This document shows positions 34,282-42,044 of a stretch of DNA of 64,000 nt, piece by piece. The position numbers and the translations under genes were made by a program. This stretch comes from G963663735 sp963663735. GTDB taxonomy: Bacteria > Acidobacteriota > UBA6911 > RPQK01 > JAPXNP01. Below the pieces are notes generated by a model, which was not told the DNA's origin, did not search any database, and saw nothing but the letters and a program-made list of their open reading frames with translations. Every line of letters starts with the position of its first letter. Position 1 is the first letter of the stretch. The stretch covers positions 62,001 to 126,000 of the forward strand of contig CAXXHN010000002.1 of NCBI GenBank assembly GCA_963663735.2. The letters run 5' to 3'.

Positions 34282-35673
34282 TTATTCTATTCCAGGCCTG
34301 ATTTCATACTGTTCTATTTTTGTCAGCAGTGTTTTATAGGAAACCTTCAGTTCCCGGGATGTTTTAAGTTTATTCCAGCCATTTTTTTTAAGTATCTGTG
34401 AAATAACTTTTTTTTCCACAATTGCAGTGGCTTCCCTGGAAATTTCTTTCAGTTCCTTACCCTGATAATTTTCCGCTGAAAACTCCAGGGTTCCATTGGT
34501 CGTTTCAAGTTCTCCTCCCATCCTGGATGCGAAATATTCATAAATTGAGTTTTCATCCCTGAGGACAACATATCTTTTGACTGTGTTTTCCAGTTCTCTT
34601 ACATTTCCGGGCCAGGGATACTGGATAAATTTTTCAAGGAGGGTTGGAGACATTTCAGGATCTTCGGAACGATATTCCTTGGAGAACTTTTTCCAGAAAT
34701 GCCTGCAAAGTACCGGGATATCCTCGGGTCTTTCACGTAGGGGCGGTATATGGATATTAACCACATTAAGACGGTAATACAGGTCTTCCCTGAACCTTCC
34801 CTGCCGGATCGCATCAATCAGCTTTCGATTGGTAGCTGTGATAATCCTGACATTTACTTTAATCTCCTGGTTTTCACCCAGCATTGAAAATTTACCCTCC
34901 TGCAGGACCTGCAGGAGTTTTGCCTGTACTGGAGAAGAAAACTCTCCGATTTCATCCAGGAAGATTGTTCCGCTGTTTGCGTATTCGAATTTCCCTGGCC
35001 GATCTACATATGCTCCGGTGAAAGCTCCTTTCCGGTATCCAAATAACTCGCTTTCAACCAGGTTTTCAGGCATGGCAGCACAGTTTACTTTGAGGAAGGG
35101 ACGCCCGAGAAGGCCCGAGTTAAGGTGGATATAGCGGGCTATGACATCCTTGCCAACCCCGCTTTCTCCGGTAATCAATACTGGAATGGTGGTTGTAGCC
35201 ACTTGTTTTGAAGTCTGGCTTATCTGAGCCATGGATTTACTGGCGTAAACCAGATCAAATCCTGCCGGACCGGAATCGCTTCTATCGAGTGGTTTTATGC
35301 TTGCGGCAGAAAGCACCGACCGTATGGATTTATTCAGTTCATCCAGGGTGAAGGGTTTTGAGACGTAATCATCAGCCCCTTCTTTTATGGCGTCAACGAT
35401 AACCCTTGCTTCAGTCCTGCCGGATAAGGCTATTATTTTCGAATCTGGAAGCCAGTCGGAAAGGTTTTTGATAGTCAGTCCGGTAGATTCGACTTCAGCA
35501 GGATCAATGAATGTCACCCTTGGTTTTATTTTGTCCAGATCAAGCATTCTCTCAGCTTCAGTCTTGTCTCCGGCGGCAATCACAGAGTAACCCAGGGATT
35601 TAAGCTGACGGGAGAAATATCTCCTGAAATCTCTGCATCCATCAATGCAGAGCAGCTGTTCGTTGTGGGCCAT
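34282..35673 (-). CDS. Sigma-54-dependent response regulator (NtrC family)
   Basis: A 463-aa transcription activator. The receiver domain (1-120) has the phosphorylatable Asp57 (in TFID) and Lys106. The AAA+ domain (140-375) has Walker A GESGVGKD (169-176), the sigma-54 contact loop GAFTGA (216-221) and LDEIGEF. A C-terminal Fis-type helix-turn-helix (about 415-460) ends the protein. It resembles PEP-CTERM/EPS-associated regulators (PrsR-like). It stands divergently next to the EPS export genes, which it probably controls; repeated AACTGGTT sites in front of them are candidate targets. No histidine kinase is nearby. Confidence 0.93.
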   Translation of the reverse strand: MAHNEQLLCIDGCRDFRRYFSRQLKSLGYSVIAAGDKTEAERMLDLDKIKPRVTFIDPAEVESTGLTIKNLSDWLPDSKIIALSGRTEARVIVDAIKEGADDYVSKPFTLDELNKSIRSVLSAASIKPLDRSDSGPAGFDLVYASKSMAQISQTSKQVATTTIPVLITGESGVGKDVIARYIHLNSGLLGRPFLKVNCAAMPENLVESELFGYRKGAFTGAYVDRPGKFEYANSGTIFLDEIGEFSSPVQAKLLQVLQEGKFSMLGENQEIKVNVRIITATNRKLIDAIRQGRFREDLYYRLNVVNIHIPPLRERPEDIPVLCRHFWKKFSKEYRSEDPEMSPTLLEKFIQYPWPGNVRELENTVKRYVVLRDENSIYEYFASRMGGELETTNGTLEFSAENYQGKELKEISREATAIVEKKVISQILKKNGWNKLKTSRELKVSYKTLLTKIEQYEIRPGIE

Positions 35674-36079
35674 AATGATCTCCTTACAAAACTACTCTGA
35701 TCCTGCCATTGCCTTTTCTCTGGTCCTAGAATACCAGCTGTATCGCCAATATTATAAAAAAAAGAGTACCTAAAGCGAGAAAATTTCATATAAGGTATAG
35801 GATCGTTCAGGGGATAGTTCTATATTTGAAGGGAAGAGCAATTGAAAATAATATACTTGTTGACACTTGCTTTGGATAAATAAGGTTATAATCTGGTGAA
35901 AAGATTAAATTGTTCAGTTTGATGAACTGATCCATTGATTAGTTTAAGTAGTTTATTTTCCGTGGTATAACGTAATAAAGATATTGGGCGCTGATTTTGG
36001 AATCAAAATTGCTGTTGTTAAAAAGCAAGTGATATAGAATAATTTTAAAGCAGACCCCATATAATTACTCCGGAGTGAA
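35674..36079. other. AT-rich divergent intergenic region upstream of EPS locus
   Basis: About 400 AT-rich bases between the sigma-54 regulator (minus) and the GGDEF-like gene (plus). It contains TTGACA (35860-35865) and TATAAT (35887-35892), but 21 bases apart, too far for a standard promoter; a 6-bp dyad TCAGTT/AACTGA spans 35914-35930. No gene seen. Confidence 0.4.
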
Positions 36080-36589
36080 GTGATGTCGAATCTGATTCAA
36101 GATGGTGAAAGAAAATTCAAGCAGAATCTCTCGGATGCGGATCTGGAGCAGATGATGCCGATTTTGCTTCCGGGAGTTGATCTGGAGCTATTGTGCTACA
36201 GGGAAGTCCCATTCCGGATTATGCTGCAGCAGGAACTGCTGAGATCGATACGTTACTGTGCTTACATGTCCCTTATCCTTATCAAGCTGGAAGACGAAGA
36301 AATCAGATCTTCCAAGTTCGGGGAAGTTGTGTCTATTGTCCGGCGAAGCATAAGAACCACAGATCTGGTAGGGCAATTCAGCAGCAAAGGAATACTGGGA
36401 ATCGTTCTTCTGAATGCTCCGTCAGGACCTACAGAACTGGTTGCAGGTAGGATTCGGGAGGAAATAGCCATGTTTACGAGGAATCCCAGGTTCACTGAGG
36501 ATCCGTCCAGTGTGGTGTCACTGTTGTGTCCCGAGGAGGCCAACTCATGGGATGACCTGCTCCGTGTCGCCGAGGCTAAGCTTCACTAG
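36080..36589 (+). CDS. Degenerate GGDEF-like domain protein
   Basis: A 169-aa cytoplasmic protein without signal peptide or membrane helix. Residues about 50-165 resemble a diguanylate cyclase fold, with RSIRTTDLVGQFSSKGILGI where GGDEF proteins have R-x-x-D followed by the GG[DE]EF signature, and ELVAGRIREEI afterwards. The signature itself is lost, so it should not make cyclic di-GMP. It could be a signalling scaffold or receptor for the EPS locus that follows. The assignment rests on local pattern only. The start may be the second ATG (36083). Confidence 0.6.
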   Translation: MMSNLIQDGERKFKQNLSDADLEQMMPILLPGVDLELLCYREVPFRIMLQQELLRSIRYCAYMSLILIKLEDEEIRSSKFGEVVSIVRRSIRTTDLVGQFSSKGILGIVLLNAPSGPTELVAGRIREEIAMFTRNPRFTEDPSSVVSLLCPEEANSWDDLLRVAEAKLH

Positions 36590-36690
36590 TGAATCCATCC
36601 CCATCCGCCCGAATTCCTTTTCTGATTTTTTCGTCCTGCATTGTATTACATAATTGAAGCGGTTTCGGAAACATCTGCGTAAAGGTTGGT

Positions 36691-36895
36691 TACTGGTTTA
36701 TGAAGGCCTCAAAATGTCACTTTGATCTGGTATTAACTGGTTAACCATGAAAAGTTAAATGCTTAATTCCGCGGATATGGCACAAACTGGTTTTGCGACG
36801 CTGGGTAATCGGGTTTGGGCAGTACCGGTTTGTTTACTGTTGGCGAAGGGGATTGGTGTAGTATCCTGCTGAAGGTTCCTTTTAGATAACTGGTT
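36691..36895 (+). promoter_or_regulatory. Repeated AACTGGTT sites upstream of EPS export operon
   Basis: AACTGGTT occurs at 36735-36742, 36785-36792 and 36888-36895, and TACTGGTT at 36691-36698, in the 340-base gap before the export gene. The second copy continues into the palindrome TGGTTAACCA (36738-36747) at the 36735 site. The spacing suits operator sites for the neighbouring sigma-54 activator. The rest of the gap (36590-36929) holds no gene. No canonical -24/-12 promoter was found. Confidence 0.4.
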
Positions 36896-36929
36896 GTCCG
36901 GGGAAGTGCTAGGAAAATGGAGTTATCAT

Positions 36930-37523
36930 ATGTTTAGCCTGCTGCCTCTTAAATTGCTTATGTTTTCAGTATTTGCTTCTTTGCCGGTCTACCCCGCTAT
37001 ACAAGCAGGCCCTGGTACTGCCGAGGATCAAACGGCCCCAGCCAGTTTCATTATTGAAGCAAACGACGTCCTCGAGATTTTTGTATGGAAAGAGCCTGAT
37101 TTATCCAGAAAAGTACTGGTCAGGCCCGACGGCTACATATCCTTTCCCCTGGTACAAGACATGAAAGCTGCCGGCATGACTCCCGCAGAGCTAAAGGAGG
37201 AACTGGAAGGAAAATTATTGGAATATCTGACTGCTCCTAATGTTACGGTGATTGTAGATGCCATCATGCACTACCGGATTTATGTGACCGGAAAGGTACA
37301 GGGGCCATCCAGTTTTATCCTTGAGAAACCGATAACGGTGCTGCAGGCTATAAGCCTTGCCGGAGGGCTGCAGGAGTTTGCAGATGAGTCTGAGGTCAAG
37401 GTTGTCAGGGCTACCGCAAACGGGTATTCCTATCTAGACTTCGATTATAAAGAAGTTATCAAGGGCAAGAATGTCGGCCAGAATATTTACCTTGAATCCG
37501 GTGATGTTGTGGTTGTCCCATAG
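36930..37523 (+). CDS. Polysaccharide export outer-membrane protein (Wza-like)
   Basis: A 197-aa exported protein with signal peptide (ending YPAIQA near 26), a Poly_export domain (about 35-120; SFIIEANDVLEIFVWKEPD, then VRPDGYISFPLV) and a SLBB domain (about 125-195; YRIYVTGKVQGP, then AISLAGGL). In this family it forms the periplasmic/outer-membrane part of a capsule or EPS channel. It is shorter than E. coli Wza and lacks a C-terminal membrane helix. ATG 36930 is chosen because GGAG precedes it; TTG 36894 is also in frame. First export gene of the EPS locus. Confidence 0.9.
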   Translation: MFSLLPLKLLMFSVFASLPVYPAIQAGPGTAEDQTAPASFIIEANDVLEIFVWKEPDLSRKVLVRPDGYISFPLVQDMKAAGMTPAELKEELEGKLLEYLTAPNVTVIVDAIMHYRIYVTGKVQGPSSFILEKPITVLQAISLAGGLQEFADESEVKVVRATANGYSYLDFDYKEVIKGKNVGQNIYLESGDVVVVP

Positions 37524-37542
37524 CTGCCTGAGGAGAAGGAGA

Positions 37543-38778
37543 ATGAAACTTTTATTCAAGAATATTTTTCTTTATATTTTTGTCTTTTCCGTCATGGCAA
37601 CCGCTGTCTGGGCGGAGAGGATCAATACAATCGGGTTTAGTGCGGGAATGATCGCGTCCGCCGACGACAGGCCTTATTTTGAGGGATACACTCCCGAGGA
37701 TTCTAACGAGTATTTTTTAGTAGGTTCCTTTTTCCCCAGCATATCACTGAATTCAAGAGGGCCCGCGTCCATGTTCACTCTCAGTTACGGATTCGGCATG
37801 AACCGGGTCAATTCTGATCTGGATCTTAATACCGAGTCCCACTCAGTGAGCCTGGCATGGGATACTACCATTGGAGAAAGGGCTACTTTCAGGCTGGCCA
37901 ACAATTTCAGGAAATCCCCTGACATTGATTCCTTTAACCTTTTTCGCGGTATCGTGGAAACCCCTGACGGGTATTTTTTTGATTTTGACACAGTCGCCCA
38001 GAGTCGTAACAGTTACTGGAATACCACCTCAGCTGAACTGGGGATTGACACAGGCGCGCATTCCAGTTTCATGTTTTCAGGAGGTGTTTCCTTCAGGAAT
38101 TTTGAAGATGTTCCTGGTTTTAAACAGGAAGACCAGTTCAGGACCAACGCCGGAATCAAGTTCTCGCATGACGTTTCAGAACATACCAGTCTGAATAGCG
38201 GTTATGACTTCAGGTACTGGGAGTATTACGGAGGATCTTCCACGGCCTCCAGTCACAACGTCGGACTGGGACTGAAGCATATTTTCTCACCGACACTATC
38301 CCTGGACCTTTCCGCCGGGCCGTCCTATGTGATTGCTGGAAACGGGGAAGAGTTCTTTGATAATAAGACAGGTTACAATGCCAGTGCCCGGCTGGAAAAG
38401 AGGATTGAAAAACACCTGTTCAGTCTTGGTTTTTCTAAAAGGAGCGCTGAGGCTTTTGGTTACGGAAGCCTGGCTAAAACCTGGGATGCCGGGCTTACTT
38501 ACAACAGGGAGTTTGAAAGAGTTTTAGTTAACGCCTCATTTCGGTATTTTGACACAGAGTCTCTCTCCGGGCGAGGATATTCTCCCCACGGTCTATATTC
38601 CATGCTGTCACTTGGATTAAAAGTGACAAGAAACCTGATGTTCGAACTGGGCGGCAGCTACAGAAAGCAAAATAACGACAACTCCGAGGTTGAATTTATT
38701 TATGGAGATTATGATAGAAAAAGAGTTTATCTCTCCATCAGATTCAACTTTCCGGAATTATGGAGAACCGGTGGATGA
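37543..38778 (+). CDS. Outer-membrane beta-barrel protein of EPS locus
   Basis: A 411-aa protein with a cleaved signal peptide (ending AVWA near 24) and alternating polar/hydrophobic strands to the end, closing with RVYLSIRFNF-type strands typical of barrels. It is similar in size and context to PEP-CTERM-system-associated outer-membrane proteins; a polysaccharide secretion or anchoring role is inferred from the neighbours. AGGAGAAGGAG precedes ATG 37543. Its stop overlaps the next gene's ATG (ATGA). Confidence 0.8.
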   Translation: MKLLFKNIFLYIFVFSVMATAVWAERINTIGFSAGMIASADDRPYFEGYTPEDSNEYFLVGSFFPSISLNSRGPASMFTLSYGFGMNRVNSDLDLNTESHSVSLAWDTTIGERATFRLANNFRKSPDIDSFNLFRGIVETPDGYFFDFDTVAQSRNSYWNTTSAELGIDTGAHSSFMFSGGVSFRNFEDVPGFKQEDQFRTNAGIKFSHDVSEHTSLNSGYDFRYWEYYGGSSTASSHNVGLGLKHIFSPTLSLDLSAGPSYVIAGNGEEFFDNKTGYNASARLEKRIEKHLFSLGFSKRSAEAFGYGSLAKTWDAGLTYNREFERVLVNASFRYFDTESLSGRGYSPHGLYSMLSLGLKVTRNLMFELGGSYRKQNNDNSEVEFIYGDYDRKRVYLSIRFNFPELWRTGG

Positions 38779-40409
38779 AGAAACTTGTCCTGAAAGATCC
38801 GTTTGATATTCTGGTGTTTTTTGATCGCAGGAAGTGGTGGCTGATCCTCACCATGGTTCCAATATTTGCGATTGGAGTCCTGATTGCTTTTCTTCTGCCC
38901 GGTTTCTATTCCTCGGAAACCCTGGTCTTGGTTGAACCGAAAGATGTGCCGGATGATGTTGTCAAGGATTATATTACTCTTGATACATTTGAAAGGCTCA
39001 CGGCCATCCAGGAGACTGTGATCAGCCGCACCAACCTCAGGCAGGTCCTTAATGAGTTCCCGGATGGTTTCAAGGATATCCGGCAATTATCAGAGGAAAT
39101 GCAGATAGCCAGGCTTCGCAAGAGGATCAAGATTGAAGTGACTACTAATCCGAGAGGCAGAACCTCTGTTGTTCCTTATTTCAAGATCTCATACGAAGAC
39201 CGTGATCCCCACAACGCTCAGGATGTCACACGGAGGCTGACCCGTTTCTTCATTGACTATGACACCTCAACCAGGGAACAGCAGGTATTTGGAACCACAG
39301 AGTTCTTAAAGGGAGAAAGAGACAAGGTAGGAAGGGACCTGGAAGAGGTTGAAGCCTCCCTTTCGGTACAACGAGACCGTTACCGCTATGAATTGCCTGA
39401 GCAACTGGAGACCAATTTAAGGCACATGGATAGAATGCAGGCTGAACTGGTTGCCAATGGCGAGGAGCGTGACCGATACCTTACTCTGAAGATTGACTTG
39501 GAGCAAAGATTAGCTGAAACCGAACAGTACCTTGAAAGAGAGGATCTTCCAATTTCCCGTGGCGGGCTGAAGATATCAGAAAAAGTCCAGGATTTCAGGG
39601 CCAAGGAAGCTCAGTTAAAGCAGCTGCAGACCCGTTACACCGATAACCATCCGGACATAAAAATATTAAAAGAGCAACTGGAACAGTTAAGGAGTGAGAT
39701 TCCCCCGGAAGAGCTGGAAGCCAGTGTAAAAGAAGAGGATACCCAGGATCAGGGAGCAGCTGGCAGTGTTGATAAAGTCATAAATCCGGTTTACCAGAAC
39801 CTGCAGGCCCAACTGACTAAGTTGGAGACAGAGATAAAAATTAATGAGGACCGCAGGGAACGGTTAAATAAGGATTTGGAGATTTACGCCAAGAGGATTG
39901 AAAACACGCCGCGGAGGGAACAGGAAATATCAGCCCAGCAGCGGCTGTACGAGAGCCTCCAGGAGCGCTACCAGGATCTCGAGGACAAGGTTTCAGAGGC
40001 AGAACTTGCCAAGAGCGCAGAAGCCAGGCAAAAGGGGGAACAGTTCAAAATTGTCGACCCGGCAAGTTTTCCGCTCAACACCAGTAAACCTAACCGCTTG
40101 CTGGTCATCCTTGGATCACTGGCAGCGGCTTTGGGAGTGGGTTTTGCCCTGGCTGCGTTATCTGAATTTCTGGATCAGAAGATCTGGACGCATGCTGAAA
40201 TTAAACAGCTTAGCATCCCTGTGTTGGGAGAAATCGCGGCAATCATGACTGAACAGGAGGCAAAAAAGAGGAGAAGGAATTCTTATCTGATGATCCTGAT
40301 TACATTTTTCTATGCGCTTATCTGGATGGGAGCAATTGTTGCTTTTTATTTAATACCCTTAACCAGGAACATTGGTACTGAAACTTTAGCCTCAATTTTA
40401 GGTTGGTAA
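38775..40409 (+). CDS. Polysaccharide chain-length determinant (Wzz/GNVR family)
   Basis: Inner-membrane protein of 544 aa that in this family controls EPS chain length. TM1 lies at about 24-46 (WLILTMVPIFAIGVLIAFLL). A large periplasmic coiled-coil region (150-410, rich in E/Q/R) includes PEELEASVKEED. A proline-rich PCP motif (SKPNRL) leads to TM2 near 436-460. A third hydrophobic segment at the C-terminus (about 505-530) is an addition. ATG 38775 overlaps the preceding stop as ATGA and has GGAG nine bases upstream; ATG 38760 is also in frame. It works with the kinase-like protein that follows. Confidence 0.9.
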   Translation: MKKLVLKDPFDILVFFDRRKWWLILTMVPIFAIGVLIAFLLPGFYSSETLVLVEPKDVPDDVVKDYITLDTFERLTAIQETVISRTNLRQVLNEFPDGFKDIRQLSEEMQIARLRKRIKIEVTTNPRGRTSVVPYFKISYEDRDPHNAQDVTRRLTRFFIDYDTSTREQQVFGTTEFLKGERDKVGRDLEEVEASLSVQRDRYRYELPEQLETNLRHMDRMQAELVANGEERDRYLTLKIDLEQRLAETEQYLEREDLPISRGGLKISEKVQDFRAKEAQLKQLQTRYTDNHPDIKILKEQLEQLRSEIPPEELEASVKEEDTQDQGAAGSVDKVINPVYQNLQAQLTKLETEIKINEDRRERLNKDLEIYAKRIENTPRREQEISAQQRLYESLQERYQDLEDKVSEAELAKSAEARQKGEQFKIVDPASFPLNTSKPNRLLVILGSLAAALGVGFALAALSEFLDQKIWTHAEIKQLSIPVLGEIAAIMTEQEAKKRRRNSYLMILITFFYALIWMGAIVAFYLIPLTRNIGTETLASILGW

Positions 40410-40411
40410 GA

Positions 40412-41959
40412 ATGCGAATTATAGATAATCCTCTTTTTAAACTGTCACGGGTTCACCAGGAAGGTCACGCAACCGGAACCCAGGATCTCCACAAGGGGGA
40501 CCGGCGGATCAATGTACAGTTTTATGATGGCTTGATAGAGTCAGTGAATTCCAACATTCCTGAATACCGCCTCGGCCAGATGATGGTTAAATCAGGATTG
40601 GTGACCGCCACCAAGATGGAACGGACGGTTGGGCGATCAAGGGGGATGTTGACAGGTGAGTTGTTTCTGGAAGAAGAGAAGATCCAGTTTCCTCAACTGG
40701 AACGAGTTCTTGTCAGTCAGGCGGTGGAGCTGTTTTTTCTGGCTGTCAGTGAAGGTTATGAAATAGGGTCTTTTCATAAACGAAGGGGGCCTAAGTCAAA
40801 GTATCCTCTTCATTTCCCGGTTGAACAGATTGAGCTGGAAATAGCTCGTTATAACATTTCCGCTATCGAACCCAACCCGAACGCAGTGGTATATCTGAAA
40901 AAGGATTTCAACCACACTCTTCCCTGGAATCCCGAAGAGATTGCTGTCCTCAGCTGTCTCGAAGTTCCGAGAAAAATGGAAGAGATAAGCTCCATGATAT
41001 CTCTTCCCCTGGAGAAGGTTAAAACTGTCATCAGCATTCTGCTGAATATCGACGTAGTTGAATCTCATCGTATTGGATCCCCTCTCCCGGATGCTTTTCC
41101 TCCTGGTGGATTTGATCCGATTCGGGATTTTGTTCCGAAAATGAGACAGGCATTCAGCATAGAGGAGTTGATAGAAGTCGAATTCAGCAGCAACCTCATC
41201 GGTGAACAGGCCAGGGTGTTGAAGATTCAGCTGAAACAGTCAGAGCAGAAAAAACCCCTGACTCTAATCAACGTTACAAGTCCTGAAATTGGAGATGGTA
41301 AATCCCTGGTCAGCTGCATACTCGCTCTTAACCTGGCTAAGGATCCCGGGAAAAGGATACTGCTCATTGATGCTGATCTCAGGGGGGCAAGCGTGCACAG
41401 CAAGTTCGGGCTTTCGATAGGCCCGGGTTTATACCAGTGTGCCACTGGGAATCTGCCGCCTCATTGTTATATGCGCAGGATTGGTGATCTTTATGTGATG
41501 ACTGCCGGGGAGTATACAGATGATGCCGTAGAGGTATTGGCCCTGGACAGGATGGGAGAGCTGCTGAGCCTGTTGAGGCAGGATTTTGATATGGTTATTA
41601 TTGACAGCCCTCCTCTTCTGCCGGTTGCGGATGCCAGGCTGATCTCCAGCATGGTTGATGGAACCATACTGGTCATATACCAGGGAAAAACAGCCTTCGG
41701 AAATATTGTGAGATCAATTGAACTTCTCCAGAATGCGAATCCACTGGGCATAGTCCTTAACGGTGTTAAAACCACTCTCCTGACTGAAACCCTGTCCGAG
41801 TATGGATATGGATATGGATATGGATACGGGTATGGTAAATATGGTTATGGAAATGCTTACAGTAAAGATAATCAGGTGAAAAAGAAACGGGGACACAAAA
41901 AAGGTTCCAATAAAAGCAGAAGGCTTTTTGCCCCCAGAGAAGAAAAGGATAAGGAGTGA
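40412..41959 (+). CDS. BY-kinase (CpsD/CapB-like) fused to N-terminal DUF4388-like domain
   Basis: A 515-aa cytoplasmic protein. The N-terminal part (about 30-145) fits the DUF4388/PATAN pattern (VQFYDGLIESVN, LGQMMVKSGLV, TGELFLEEEKI), followed by a winged-helix-like segment (172-222). The C-terminal part is a P-loop tyrosine kinase: Walker A EIGDGKS (292-298), Walker A' LLIDADLR (317-324), Walker B VIIDSPP (395-401). A tyrosine tail at 464-483 has nine tyrosines alternating with glycine, the expected autophosphorylation cluster, then a basic tail. In typical EPS loci the kinase lacks the DUF4388 part. ATG 40412 is preferred over TTG 40403. It regulates Wzz-dependent export. Confidence 0.88.
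   Translation: MRIIDNPLFKLSRVHQEGHATGTQDLHKGDRRINVQFYDGLIESVNSNIPEYRLGQMMVKSGLVTATKMERTVGRSRGMLTGELFLEEEKIQFPQLERVLVSQAVELFFLAVSEGYEIGSFHKRRGPKSKYPLHFPVEQIELEIARYNISAIEPNPNAVVYLKKDFNHTLPWNPEEIAVLSCLEVPRKMEEISSMISLPLEKVKTVISILLNIDVVESHRIGSPLPDAFPPGGFDPIRDFVPKMRQAFSIEELIEVEFSSNLIGEQARVLKIQLKQSEQKKPLTLINVTSPEIGDGKSLVSCILALNLAKDPGKRILLIDADLRGASVHSKFGLSIGPGLYQCATGNLPPHCYMRRIGDLYVMTAGEYTDDAVEVLALDRMGELLSLLRQDFDMVIIDSPPLLPVADARLISSMVDGTILVIYQGKTAFGNIVRSIELLQNANPLGIVLNGVKTTLLTETLSEYGYGYGYGYGYGKYGYGNAYSKDNQVKKKRGHKKGSNKSRRLFAPREEKDKE
41801..41851 (+). repeat. Hexamer repeat encoding Tyr-Gly tail
   Basis: Four exact TATGGA units (41801-41824) followed by the variants TACGGG and TATGGT, then AAA, then TATGGT and TATGGA. 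The 6-bp unit encodes Tyr-Gly in frame, so slippage would change the number of tyrosines without shifting the frame. Confidence 0.75.
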
Positions 41960-42044
41960 GGGATAAAAGGAGCTGACAGCAGTGATCACCAGGTTCCTCT
42001 CCACTCAAAATAAATTGGATTTCAAGTCAGAAAGTCAGGCATTT

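Noticed and set aside
35860..35892. TTGACA and TATAAT as a promoter
   Set aside because: The 21-base spacer is too long for sigma-70; may still work with a different partner element.
36778..36796. Possible sigma-54 promoter (TGGCAC and TTGC)
   Set aside because: The GG and GC elements are 14 bases apart instead of 10, so the strict sigma-54 spacing is not met.
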